A stretch of DNA of 64,000 nucleotides, taken from assembly GCF_016811075.1 (NCBI RefSeq), contig NZ_JAFBGL010000003.1:310001-374000 (forward strand). Reading direction: 5' to 3'. Of this stretch, positions 17,989-26,486 are shown one piece after another. The notes beneath the pieces are model-generated. The model was not told the DNA's origin and did not search any database. It was given only the letters and a program-made list of their open reading frames with translations. The DNA comes from Oceaniferula flava (lineage in GTDB: Bacteria; Verrucomicrobiota; Verrucomicrobiia; Verrucomicrobiales; Akkermansiaceae). How positions within the stretch are numbered: the first letter of the stretch is position 1; each line of letters starts with the position of its first letter. The position numbers and the translations under genes were made by a program.

Positions 17989-18678
17989 ATGAAAATTACA
18001 TATCTGTTAGGCGCCTGGGGGGTGCTTTCTACTGGTGCACTCATGGCTCAGCAAGATCCGCCTGTGCCGGTTGGGCAACTTAACGTTAATGCTGCAATGG
18101 TTCGAGATGGAGTCGCTCCCGTCTTGAGCTGGGAAATTGAATATCCTTCGACAGTTGAAGAGGTGATCGATATCGACCCGGAAGACGAACAGCTGACAGC
18201 CAAAACTCGTCTCCGTGTGCAAGTATCAGTAGTGGGAGTCGGTCTCACTGATCAGTATGGCAAAGAGTATCCCGCTAAGTCTTACATCAATTTCTCTTCT
18301 GTCGGGTGGAAGCATATTTTCACAGGAAAAGGAAGCCAGGTTGATCCATTTAACCACTACATTGATCGCGTGGTCGATGAAGGGGAGGTGATCCGTTTTG
18401 CCGCTAAGGTTGATGAAAATGGCTATGACTATTTCTACAACGAGTCATCCAATATTCGAGTTCTGAAAAATGGGGACAATCCTCCAGGTGTATCTGCTGG
18501 TTACACCAGTCAGTCGAGTATTGCAGATTACCTGGAGCCATACATTCAGAATGGTAAATTGTCGCTTGGGCCGATGGACTTGATCTATGCGGCGGAACTG
18601 ACCCATACGGACACGAGTCATACTGGCTATGATATGCAGGATGCGGTCATTTTGGTTCGCTTTACCCGCGTTGAGTAA
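17989..18678 (+). CDS. Secreted protein of unknown function, first of a three-gene cluster
   Basis: 229 residues with a signal peptide (about 1-20, ending LMA, mature protein beginning QQDPPVPVG). The rest is a beta-rich, acidic protein without cysteines: NVNAAMVRDGVAPVLSWEIEYP near the start, RLRVQVSVVGVGLTDQYG in the middle and DAVILVRFTRVE at the end. I do not recognise the family. The WEIEYP and IN(F)SSVGW segments could be an immunoglobulin-like sandwich, but this is a guess. It is followed 19 bases later by a second secreted protein gene and then a third, so the three are very probably one operon. An AT-rich stretch of ~170 bases upstream probably carries the promoter. Confidence 0.75.
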   Translation: MKITYLLGAWGVLSTGALMAQQDPPVPVGQLNVNAAMVRDGVAPVLSWEIEYPSTVEEVIDIDPEDEQLTAKTRLRVQVSVVGVGLTDQYGKEYPAKSYINFSSVGWKHIFTGKGSQVDPFNHYIDRVVDEGEVIRFAAKVDENGYDYFYNESSNIRVLKNGDNPPGVSAGYTSQSSIADYLEPYIQNGKLSLGPMDLIYAAELTHTDTSHTGYDMQDAVILVRFTRVE

Positions 18679-18697
18679 TCCTGACCCTCTAGAGACT

Positions 18698-19246
18698 ATG
18701 AGAAATTATTTATCCGCCGTCAGCCTTGGTCTGATGGTTTCGGTGGTGCCAGCTATTGGCGCAGCGCCCGATGCAAGTGCGATTGTGGTGAGCGAGCGTC
18801 CCACCCACGCGCAGCTGGCTAAGAAGCAAACTGACTACCGCACGCAACGACACGGCTCTGCAGAGGTGAGATCGGTGAAGCCCATTGTGACTGTGAAAAA
18901 ACGCAGTCTCATGGGCATGTCGACCTTGCTCGCATCCAGAGGTCATTGGGCTTTGGTTCCCAAAGGTTCCATCATCCACATGCCTCAACAGCTCAAAGGA
19001 AAACTGGTAACCTCACCACAGGGTAAGCTGCAAGATTGGCCTGTTTTCTTACGCGAGAACGCAGGCTGGATTCATCTATTCCCCGTGGACTTGGCGATTG
19101 CTCGAGGGCACAAAACTATCGATGAAAAGCAAATGAAAGCCTATCAGACGATGGGAAAAATGGTGATTGCTACGTCAGGAGGCTATCCTGTGTCTGTTTC
19201 AGAACAGGTACTGGTCCCGCCGACTGTAGAAGGCAAGGATAAGTAA
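18698..19246 (+). CDS. Secreted protein of unknown function, second of the cluster
   Basis: 182 residues from the ATG at 18698. The frame is open to 18629, but that would overlap the preceding gene and precede a good signal peptide (MRNYLSAVS... ending IGA). The mature part is basic and has a distinctive block, LLASRGHWALVPKGSIIHMPQQL, then KLVTSPQGKLQDWPVFLRENAGWIHLFPVDLAIARG. This suggests a small folded periplasmic or surface domain. I cannot name a family. It lies 19 bases after the first gene and 18 bases before the third, so cotranscription and a shared job are likely. Confidence 0.75.
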   Translation: MRNYLSAVSLGLMVSVVPAIGAAPDASAIVVSERPTHAQLAKKQTDYRTQRHGSAEVRSVKPIVTVKKRSLMGMSTLLASRGHWALVPKGSIIHMPQQLKGKLVTSPQGKLQDWPVFLRENAGWIHLFPVDLAIARGHKTIDEKQMKAYQTMGKMVIATSGGYPVSVSEQVLVPPTVEGKDK

Positions 19247-19264
19247 AACGTCACTCTCATAAGA

Positions 19265-20323
19265 ATGACCCAACTTAATAAAAACATGATATCTCCTAAA
19301 ATTCATCAAAGTTTGTCCGCCTTGCTGCTGTTGTCAGCCACCGCAATGGCGGATGATAGTTATCGCAACCGTATCGTCCAAATCATTGAAAATCCGAGCG
19401 ATGCGAACAATCCCACCTACCGTTATCTGAACCCCATTGCGGCCAGTGGTTCGCAAAATGCTCCCGAAGGGGTCAATGGAACATCCGTGTTCCAGCTCTG
19501 GACCGTGCATGAAACGACGGGGGCCGATTACCTCTTGGATGAGAAAACGGTCTCCAGCTATCATCCGCAGGCCACTGTCACAGTGACCAGTCAGGATCCC
19601 TACGAGGCTGTTCCTCGCACGAGGGTCGATCAGCCATTTAATGTGAAGGTGAATATTTCTGGCATTGTGACGAATGATCCGGATGTTCAAGATGCCGCCA
19701 AGTCGGTTATTTTTGATCATCAAGTGATCGCTTATGAGCAAGGTGAGACTGAAGCTCAAGAGGGTGCTCCATCTACTACGCATGATCACGATCCGATTAC
19801 GCAAAATGGCGATCACGAGATCAATGGAATGACCACACTCTTGAGTGGGTCTGACCTAACGCAGGTAAGGGGAGAGGAAGTTTTCTCCATCTATGCCAAC
19901 CCTGATTTCGGTGTTGTCGGTGCCTCATTATTGGCCACTCAGCGCGTGCAGATTTGGCCTGTTGCCAGCGGGGCTTTATCTGGAGTCGATGAGACCCAGA
20001 AATACGCCGCAGTGCCTACGATATCGATTGCGACGACTGATCTTTATCCAGAGAGCGATACCTATCTTCGCTGGTATAAGACATCAGATCCAAGCAATGC
20101 GAATACCTCAGGAATTGCAGGTAATTACACTCCGAATACAACGGTTCCTGTCACAAGAAATTGGACCATCAAGAATCTGAATGCGCAGATTGACGAAGAT
20201 GGCGTCTACACCCTGGAGCTATTGCATACCACTGTGTTCGATACCATCCGCTTGGGGGATCCAATTCAACTGACGCTGGACCGTTCCATTGAGATCAATG
20301 GAGGGGTAAACACGTCTGAATAA
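19265..20323 (+). CDS. Secreted protein of unknown function, third of the cluster
   Basis: 352 residues with a signal peptide (ending TAMA; the alternative ATG at 19286 would give a shorter, cleaner one). The mature protein is Asn/Asp/Thr-rich and beta-rich, with QIIENPSDANNPTYRYLNPIAASGSQ near the start, TVTVTSQDPYEAVPRTRVDQPFNVKVNISGI in the middle, and a short His-rich stretch THDHDP near residue 170. Late in the protein, IYANPDFGV, QIWPVASG and TLDRSIEINGG suggest one or more Ig-like domains. It appears to be the largest product of the three-gene cluster. No membrane anchor, sorting tag or barrel is visible, so it may be periplasmic or released. Family not recognised. Confidence 0.72.
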   Translation: MTQLNKNMISPKIHQSLSALLLLSATAMADDSYRNRIVQIIENPSDANNPTYRYLNPIAASGSQNAPEGVNGTSVFQLWTVHETTGADYLLDEKTVSSYHPQATVTVTSQDPYEAVPRTRVDQPFNVKVNISGIVTNDPDVQDAAKSVIFDHQVIAYEQGETEAQEGAPSTTHDHDPITQNGDHEINGMTTLLSGSDLTQVRGEEVFSIYANPDFGVVGASLLATQRVQIWPVASGALSGVDETQKYAAVPTISIATTDLYPESDTYLRWYKTSDPSNANTSGIAGNYTPNTTVPVTRNWTIKNLNAQIDEDGVYTLELLHTTVFDTIRLGDPIQLTLDRSIEINGGVNTSE

Positions 20324-20427
20324 TTGTGGGTCAAGAGCTGGGTAGTTGTTTGATTGGCAAATACCGAGCTCTTGACACCGCTAGTGCTTGCATCTCCGGC
20401 TGGCCCCAGTTACATCAGGCCAACACG

Positions 20428-20934
20428 ATGTTTGACGCAAAAAAACTAACCGAAGAGCAGGTCGATAGTATCAAGTCCTGGGCCGCAGAAGGTGCCCAGC
20501 TGGCGGATATTCAGAAACGGATGGAGGACGAGATGGAAATCCGTCTGACGTACATGGACACTCGCTTTCTAGTTCTCGACCTCGGTATCGAACTCCGCAA
20601 CTTGGCGGAGGAAGCAAAGCAAAAAGAAGCCGAGGAAGCGGCAGCTGACCCAGCCCAGGCAGGCAACGCTGACGATCTGACCGAGGACGATTTGGAGATT
20701 TTACCTCCCACCCCCCAGGGCAGTGGTGCAGTGCGCGTGACGGTCGACGAAATTGCTCGTCCCGGTGTCATGGCCAGCGGCCGGGTTACCTTCGCCGATG
20801 GTAATGGTGGTATGTGGTATGTCGATGAAGGTGGTCGCTTGGGGATCGATCCTGATGTCGATGGCTACCGCCCGACAGAGGCTGACGTTTTGGCCTTCCA
20901 GCGTGAGTTGCAGGCCACCATGGAGAACCGCTAA
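20428..20934 (+). CDS. Small cytoplasmic protein of unknown function
   Basis: 168 residues from the ATG at 20428; the open frame begins earlier at 20326 but those residues look non-coding. The N-terminal part, KLTEEQVDSIKSWAAEGAQLADIQKRMEDE, followed by ISLTYMDTRFLVLDLGIEL-like sequence, looks like a helix-turn-helix plus a coiled helix. I believe such proteins are common in Verrucomicrobiota, from memory only. A low-complexity Ala/Glu/Gln linker follows. The C-terminal ~70 residues (VRVTVDEIARPGVMASGRVTFADGNGGMWYVDEGGRLGIDP) look like a small beta barrel. No signal peptide. Its function is unknown; a link to the preceding secreted cluster is not implied because 100 bases separate them. Confidence 0.72.
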   Translation: MFDAKKLTEEQVDSIKSWAAEGAQLADIQKRMEDEMEIRLTYMDTRFLVLDLGIELRNLAEEAKQKEAEEAAADPAQAGNADDLTEDDLEILPPTPQGSGAVRVTVDEIARPGVMASGRVTFADGNGGMWYVDEGGRLGIDPDVDGYRPTEADVLAFQRELQATMENR

Positions 20935-21000
20935 TCGGGTCGGTCCTGCCGCCCCAGCTTCCCCCTTGCTTGCCAAGTGAATTTTGCTACCTTGCGCCCC

Positions 21001-22131
21001 ATGAAGAATCACAAGCGCCTATTGCCCAAGTTCCTCTTGGGTTTGCTCTGCTGTTCATCGGTAATGGTGTTATCGGCGCAGGCCGCCACGGACGCCCAAG
21101 CCAAAGCGATCACTGCCGCTTATCAAGCGGCTTACGATCAGTGGGCCCGCGAGCTGGAATCCGCCACGGATGTCCGGAGTCGGGAAGCTGTGCTGCAAAA
21201 ACGTCCGGACCCACGGACCTACGCACACAAACTGAAAAATCTGTTGCGCTCCGATTTGGCCAATGACTGGTCGCTTAAATACGGAGCCTGGCTGCTGGAG
21301 AATGACTACGATATTTCTCCCGAATCCCAGCGCGCCTTGTTGAATGCCGTGGAGAAATACCACTTGAAGAGCCCGGAGCTGGGACCGTTTTGCATCAGCA
21401 TGGTGCATCTCAATCAGCGCGGTGAACAGCCTCGCCCCGGCACGATTCCCTTGGAATCACGCGGGATGAAGTTGCTGGAAGAAATTAAGAAGCAGAATCC
21501 GAAACCTGAAGTTCAAGGGCAGGCAGCACTGGCCATATCGATCATGCTGGGTGGCCTTGGCGATCACGGCAATATCATGCGCCAGCGGATGACCAATCTG
21601 AAGGAGGCCATCATCAAAAGCGCGGATGTCCGCATCGGAGATATCACCGTGGCGGATGTCGCCCGCGATGAGCTTTATAAAATCACCCACCTCACGAAGG
21701 GGCGCATCGCCCCCGAGATTAGCGGATTGGATTCCGCGAGTCGACCGCTCACGCTGTCGTCGTTTCGCGGCAAGGTGGTGATGCTCGTTTTCTGGTCGAG
21801 CTGGGACAAGGACACCGCCCGTCTGCTGCCCATGTTACGCAAGAGCGTGGAGAGCCAAGCGGGGAAACCCTTCGTCGTGCTTGGAGTGAACCGTGACACT
21901 CTGGCGAATCTGCGTGCGCTTGAGGGCGATCGCTTGGTCACTTGGCGCAATTTTTCCGATCCCCAACAGGATATATCCAAAGCCTACCGTATTGCCTCCT
22001 GGCCCTACTGTCTGGTGCTTGATCAGGAGGGTGCGATTGCCTACCGTGGAGCTCCCGGCTCATTTGCAGACGCAGTGGCGAACAACCTGCTGCTGACCGA
22101 GTCATCCGCGCCCGCTACCCAACCTGAGTGA
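21001..22131 (+). CDS. Secreted redoxin/thioredoxin-fold protein lacking the CxxC motif
   Basis: 376 residues from the ATG at 21001 (a frame-consistent ATG at 20977 would precede the signal peptide). Signal peptide about 1-28 (ending AQA). Residues ~30-220 are helical and unlike anything I recognise. The C-terminal ~150 residues are a TlpA/AhpC-type thioredoxin fold: APEISGLDSASRPLTLSSFRGKVVMLVFWSSWDKDTARLLP, split here for reading, then PFVVLGVNRD and a cis-Pro-like ASWPYCLVLDQEG. Where active members have WCGPC this one has WDKDT, so thiol-disulfide chemistry is not expected. It may be a binding or scaffold domain. Confidence 0.8.
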   Translation: MKNHKRLLPKFLLGLLCCSSVMVLSAQAATDAQAKAITAAYQAAYDQWARELESATDVRSREAVLQKRPDPRTYAHKLKNLLRSDLANDWSLKYGAWLLENDYDISPESQRALLNAVEKYHLKSPELGPFCISMVHLNQRGEQPRPGTIPLESRGMKLLEEIKKQNPKPEVQGQAALAISIMLGGLGDHGNIMRQRMTNLKEAIIKSADVRIGDITVADVARDELYKITHLTKGRIAPEISGLDSASRPLTLSSFRGKVVMLVFWSSWDKDTARLLPMLRKSVESQAGKPFVVLGVNRDTLANLRALEGDRLVTWRNFSDPQQDISKAYRIASWPYCLVLDQEGAIAYRGAPGSFADAVANNLLLTESSAPATQPE

Positions 22132-22285
22132 GTTCTGCTCATCGATCGTATGACTAAGTGGCTGAAAACTGACAACTGTTTGTCTTGATGATGCCCTCCA
22201 TCCAACTATCATTTCCCACCTTCCGCCTCAGCGATCATTGGCCCCGGATGAACCGGTGGCAGCGTGTGGCGGTCCAATTTTACTT

Positions 22286-23818
22286 ATGAAAAATCCGTTT
22301 CGAAAGGACTTGGTTTCCCGCTCCCGTCCAGAAGCTTGCACTGTGGTGATCTTTGGCGCCACTGGTGATTTGACTCACCGGAAGCTGGTGCCGGCATTGT
22401 ATAACTTACAGGTCGAGGGCGCACTGCCCGCTGGCGTGAAAATCATCGGCTTCGCCCGCCGCGATAAATCTGACGAGGAATTCCGCAGTGGCTTGGAGGA
22501 GCTCAACAAAAAGGTCTCGCGCAGTGGTCACGACGACAAAGTCTGGGCCGATTTTGAGCAAAACATTCACTACCATCAGAGCGAATTCCAGGACCAAGAG
22601 GGCTACGACCGCTTGGCCGAGAGGCTTGATGAGATCGATCGCGAACGCGGAGGCAAGGGCAACCGCCTGTTTTACATCGCCTCGGCACCTTCATTTTTCG
22701 ATGATGTGCTGGAGCATTTGAAAAAAGCCGGCCTCAGCGAGAGCGAGGACAGTTGCTGGTCGCGCGTGATCGTAGAAAAACCTTTCGGCACTGACCTTCC
22801 CACCGCCCAGCACCTCAACCAGGTGGTGAACCGGACGTTTAACGAAAAGGATACTTACCGGATCGACCACTACCTCGGTAAAGAAACCGCGCAGAACATC
22901 ATGGTGCTGCGTTTTGCCAATGCCATTTTTGAACCACTGTGGAATAACAACTACATCGATCACGTCCAGATCACCTGCGCCGAGAACCTCGGCATGGAGG
23001 GCGGACGCGGTGGCTATTACGATAAAGCCGGAGCCCTGCGCGACATGGTGCAGAACCACTTGCTGCAGCTGCTCAGCCTGGTGGCGATGGAGCCGCCGAC
23101 CGATCTTTCCGCCGATGGCGTAAGGGACGAAAAAGTCAAAGTCCTGCGCTCGATGCGCCAGTGGGACACCCCAGAACTCGTTGCCGAAAATGTGGTCCGC
23201 GGTCAATACATCGCCGGTCACGTCGATGGCGAGAAGGTGGTGGGCTATCGCGAAGAAGACCGGGTCGACCCGGAATCCATGACCGAGTCTTACGTGGCTC
23301 TGAAAATCATGATCGATACCTGGCGCTGGAGTGAAGTGCCATTTTACGTCCGCATGGGCAAACAGCTGCCGAAGAAGGCGACCGAGATTTCCATCCACTT
23401 CAAGGAACCACCGACCGTGCTCTTCAATGCCTTGGCCGGGGGAGTCCCCGGCGGCAATGTGCTGGTGATCCGCATTCAACCCGACGAGGGGATCTCGCTG
23501 CGCATGGTTTCCAAGATTCCTGGAGCCAACCTCAGACTCGAGCCGGTGAAGATGGATTTCCATTACGCCACCAGCTTTGGTAAAGGTAGCCCGGAAGCTT
23601 ACGAACGACTCCTCTTGGACTCGATGGCCGGTGACGCTACGCTGTTCGCCCGCCGCGATGAGGTCGAGGAGGCGTGGAAGTTTATCGATCACATCGAAAA
23701 CGCATGGCACGAATCGAAAAATCCACCGGAAATGGCCGAATTTGTCGCCGGCTCTTGGGGGCCGAAAGAGGCCGATGAACTACTCGCTAAATCCGGCCAC
23801 AAATGGCGCAGACTCTAA
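22286..23818 (+). CDS. zwf: Glucose-6-phosphate 1-dehydrogenase
   Basis: 510 residues from the ATG at 22286; earlier in-frame residues from 22238 are not family-like. It oxidises glucose 6-phosphate to 6-phosphogluconolactone with NADP, the entry to the oxidative pentose phosphate pathway. The nucleotide-binding loop FGATGDLTHRKLVPALYNL is near residue 24, the phosphate and catalytic signature RIDHYLGKE near 200, and the substrate-binding VPFYVRMGKQLPKK near 355. Length is typical (about 490-510). The gene for its assembly partner OpcA starts 20 bases downstream, so the two are cotranscribed. Confidence 0.97.
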   Translation: MKNPFRKDLVSRSRPEACTVVIFGATGDLTHRKLVPALYNLQVEGALPAGVKIIGFARRDKSDEEFRSGLEELNKKVSRSGHDDKVWADFEQNIHYHQSEFQDQEGYDRLAERLDEIDRERGGKGNRLFYIASAPSFFDDVLEHLKKAGLSESEDSCWSRVIVEKPFGTDLPTAQHLNQVVNRTFNEKDTYRIDHYLGKETAQNIMVLRFANAIFEPLWNNNYIDHVQITCAENLGMEGGRGGYYDKAGALRDMVQNHLLQLLSLVAMEPPTDLSADGVRDEKVKVLRSMRQWDTPELVAENVVRGQYIAGHVDGEKVVGYREEDRVDPESMTESYVALKIMIDTWRWSEVPFYVRMGKQLPKKATEISIHFKEPPTVLFNALAGGVPGGNVLVIRIQPDEGISLRMVSKIPGANLRLEPVKMDFHYATSFGKGSPEAYERLLLDSMAGDATLFARRDEVEEAWKFIDHIENAWHESKNPPEMAEFVAGSWGPKEADELLAKSGHKWRRL

Positions 23819-23838
23819 GCATTTAACTGAACAACTTC

Positions 23839-24948
23839 GTGACGGAAACTACGCAAGACGAATACGCCCGGGCGCTCGGAAAAGAGGTCGCCATTGGCTC
23901 CGTGGACAAGGAGCTGCGACAGCTCTGGGAGGAGGACAAAGCCAGCACCAATGCTTCTTTGGTGAATCTCGCCGTCTACTCGGAAGCGGAGGGTGCGATA
24001 TTGAGAAACTCGGAAATTGTGCAAGCGATCACTCGCGAGCACGCCTGCCGGGCGATCCTGATCGGTATCGACCGCGATGCTCCGGAAGCCTCCATTCGTG
24101 CCTGGATCACCGCGCATTGCCACCTTTCCCAACAGGGGAGTAAGAGCGTCTGCTGCGAGCAGCTGGCATTCCAACTCACCGGCAAGGCGACGGGTCGACT
24201 GCGGAACACCGTGTTCGCCCATCTCAATAGTGATCTGCCACTGGTGTTCTGGTGGCAGGGTGAGCTATCGCCTATTTTTTCAGAACGCCTCTACAGCCTG
24301 ATCGATCGCTTTGTATTCGATAGCTCGGAGTGGTCGCAGCCACTGGAGTCGTTCCAGAAGATCAACCAGGTGATGGAAGAGTCTGATGAACTCTACCCAC
24401 TGGATCTCGAGTGGACACGGAGTTATCCAATGCGTCTTGCCCTGGCTGGATTATTTGATGACCCGCTCGCCGCTCAGGCGCTGGAGCATTTTAATCAGAT
24501 TCGCATCGTCGTTCACCCGGACCACGCCATGGCTGGGCTGCAAATTCTTGCTTGGCTGGTGGACAGCACCGGTTGGCAGCGTAGCCAAGAACTGGGGCTC
24601 TGCGGTGAAACTTCGCCGGAGTCATCCCAAGGCTACTGCTTCCATTTTGAAACCAACGAAGGATCGAACGTGACCGCCACGGTGGAATGTGACGCATCAA
24701 GCGCACAGATCGGATTGGTGGAGCTCTCCGGGGCTGATTGCACCGTGCGTGTTCTTCGCAATGCAGGTTCCAGCTACCAGCACCAACAACTGGAAGCCGG
24801 CGATCATCAAATTGATCAGCTGATGCCAGCAGCCAGCACCGACGCCTGTGAACTGGTGGCAGATCAGCTGTCGCGCGGTGGTAAAAACACGCTATACCGC
24901 ACGATGATGCCTCTGTTCCTTGATCTACTCGCTTGTCAAGGGGGCTAG
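23839..24948 (+). CDS. opcA: Glucose-6-phosphate dehydrogenase assembly protein OpcA
   Basis: 369 residues starting with GTG at 23839. OpcA is an allosteric or assembly partner required for full G6PDH activity in cyanobacteria and actinobacteria. Matching features are an N-terminal coiled region, a central LAVYSEAEGAIL and HACRAILIGIDRDAPE block, VCCEQLAFQLTGKATGRLRNTVFAHLNSDLPLVFWWQGELSP (read as consecutive short motifs), and a C-terminal beta domain with Ala/Gln-rich strands. The position directly after zwf with a 20-base gap supports the assignment. Two adjacent cysteines (VCCEQL) lie where other OpcA proteins also carry cysteines, consistent with redox control, but this is inference. Confidence 0.9.
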   Translation: MTETTQDEYARALGKEVAIGSVDKELRQLWEEDKASTNASLVNLAVYSEAEGAILRNSEIVQAITREHACRAILIGIDRDAPEASIRAWITAHCHLSQQGSKSVCCEQLAFQLTGKATGRLRNTVFAHLNSDLPLVFWWQGELSPIFSERLYSLIDRFVFDSSEWSQPLESFQKINQVMEESDELYPLDLEWTRSYPMRLALAGLFDDPLAAQALEHFNQIRIVVHPDHAMAGLQILAWLVDSTGWQRSQELGLCGETSPESSQGYCFHFETNEGSNVTATVECDASSAQIGLVELSGADCTVRVLRNAGSSYQHQQLEAGDHQIDQLMPAASTDACELVADQLSRGGKNTLYRTMMPLFLDLLACQGG

Positions 24949-24979
24949 TCGATACCTACCCATCTCAACTTCACATTTC

Positions 24980-25007
24980 GGGCGGACTTCCATGCAGAAG
25001 TCCGCCC
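24980..25007. terminator. Strong hairpin between convergent opcA and fadL-like genes
   Basis: An 11-base-pair perfect stem (GGGCGGACTTC at 24980-24990, GAAGTCCGCCC at 24997-25007) with a six-base loop. It is not followed by a run of T on either strand, so it may stop transcription poorly alone, or protect 3' ends. It is placed 31 bases after opcA and 100 bases after the end of the convergent gene. Confidence 0.6.
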
Positions 25008-25109
25008 GTTGTGTGTGTATGGTGTTGTGTGTGTGGGTGAGTGATTAAGGTTAGAAAAGTAGAGCTGTAGAGCTCGATGACCCGCTCCAGCGTCGAGGTT
25101 TAAGGCATC

Positions 25110-26366
25110 CTAGAAGGTGCCGCTGATACCGATGCCGAAGATGTCGACGTCGCCGCTGGCCGTGCCGCGGAATTGACCCTCATTACCGCCGGTGGATTCG
25201 AAATCGACGTGTGCATCATCCGCAAAGACATGGGTATATCCCACATCGAGATTGTAGCATTCGTTCAGTTTGATCGTGGCACCGATACTGACCCAGAGAC
25301 GGTCGGCATCCGGTATGCGCAGGGTGCGGTGGCTGTGCGATACTGGGCTCTGGTCCAGAGCAACTCCAGCTCGGTAGGTCACACGGTCGCTATGGCGATA
25401 GGTTACCCCGATGGCATAGCGGAAGGTGTCTTCCCAATTTTCTTCGACTAACAAGCTGCCGTCGATTGCAGGGTGGACCACTGGTGCCAGTTCTTTAAAC
25501 TTGCTCCAATTGGTCCATAAAACATCACCATGGATCGACCATTGATCGTTGATTTCATGGTAAATACTCAGTTCCACGGTGTCGGGAAGCTCAACTTCGA
25601 GGGTGGCGTCACGTTCGTAAACTCCTGTCAAAGATACGAGATCGCCTGAGGCTTCGCCCTCGATTTCCAAGTCAAAGGATGATCGATAATGTAAACCAAT
25701 GCGCGTTTTCTCACTGAGTTCGAACAGGACCCCAATATTCCAGCCGTAGGCCCAGTCGTCACCTTCAAGATCAAACAAGGTTGCTCCCACGTCTCCAGGA
25801 ACCATGTCGGTGCTGGTATTTAGTGCGGTGAGTTTGCCTTTTACATACGTGAAGTCGAGTCCCGCACCAATGCTCCAGCGATCATTGATTCGGTAGGCTA
25901 GTGATGGATTGATGGTAACGGTAAGGATCTCGCTGGTTTCTGTGCCAGCCTGGGAGGCGAAGCTGGTGGAGTAATCTGTGGCTAAGCCAAATCCGGAAAA
26001 CATCCCCAAGCCAATGCTCCAGTCTTGGTTCAACTTACGAGTGTAGTAAAAATACGGCACCAGTGCATCCTCCGCGATATTGGAGTCGCTTGTCGACCCG
26101 CTGGGGGTGATTCCGTAGGCATCTACCGAAGGGTGGATATAATGTAAACCAGTGGAAAGAGCTCCGTCTTCCAGCAGAATCATGCCAGCTGGGTTGGATG
26201 CGAGGACGGATGCGTCATCGGCGATAGCTGCTTCACCGGAAAATGCCCGACCCAGCCCCGTGGCGGAGCGCTCCGCTAGCTGGAAACCGGCGCCGAGGAG
26301 AGGGGCGCATGTGGCGCCTAACAAGACGGCTGATAACGTGAGAGAGGGGGGAGATGTGCGTTTCAT
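25110..26366 (-). CDS. OmpP1/FadL/TodX-family outer-membrane transporter
   Basis: 418 residues from the ATG at 26366 (in-frame ATG at 26420 would precede the signal peptide, which ends LLGA). The N-terminus of the mature protein, GFQLAERSATGLGRAFSGEAAIADDASVLASNPAG, is the classic FadL hatch signature, including the NPAG motif. Further down GLATDYST, ITVNPSLAYRINDRWSIGAGLDF-type strands and YTHVFADD give the 14-stranded barrel, ending in Phe. Members import hydrophobic compounds such as long-chain fatty acids or aromatic hydrocarbons across the outer membrane. The specific substrate is unknown. It stands alone between a hairpin and the divergently placed downstream genes. Confidence 0.93.
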   Translation of the reverse strand: MKRTSPPSLTLSAVLLGATCAPLLGAGFQLAERSATGLGRAFSGEAAIADDASVLASNPAGMILLEDGALSTGLHYIHPSVDAYGITPSGSTSDSNIAEDALVPYFYYTRKLNQDWSIGLGMFSGFGLATDYSTSFASQAGTETSEILTVTINPSLAYRINDRWSIGAGLDFTYVKGKLTALNTSTDMVPGDVGATLFDLEGDDWAYGWNIGVLFELSEKTRIGLHYRSSFDLEIEGEASGDLVSLTGVYERDATLEVELPDTVELSIYHEINDQWSIHGDVLWTNWSKFKELAPVVHPAIDGSLLVEENWEDTFRYAIGVTYRHSDRVTYRAGVALDQSPVSHSHRTLRIPDADRLWVSIGATIKLNECYNLDVGYTHVFADDAHVDFESTGGNEGQFRGTASGDVDIFGIGISGTF

Positions 26367-26486
26367 GATTGTTATTCCTGTAACGAATGAGTGTTGTGAT
26401 TGGTAGGATACCACATCCATTCGATTTTGTCACAAAACGTTAACTCTTATCTAATAAATCTTCCTTTCGCACGTTGGGTTTGGATT

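Noticed and set aside
22691-23710. 339-codon minus-strand frame opposite zwf
   Set aside because: Shadow of zwf; the plus-strand product has complete G6PDH motifs.
24980-25007. Considered as a classic Rho-independent terminator for opcA
   Set aside because: The 11-pair hairpin is strong but neither strand has a T-run after it; kept as a hairpin with lower confidence rather than as a certain terminator.
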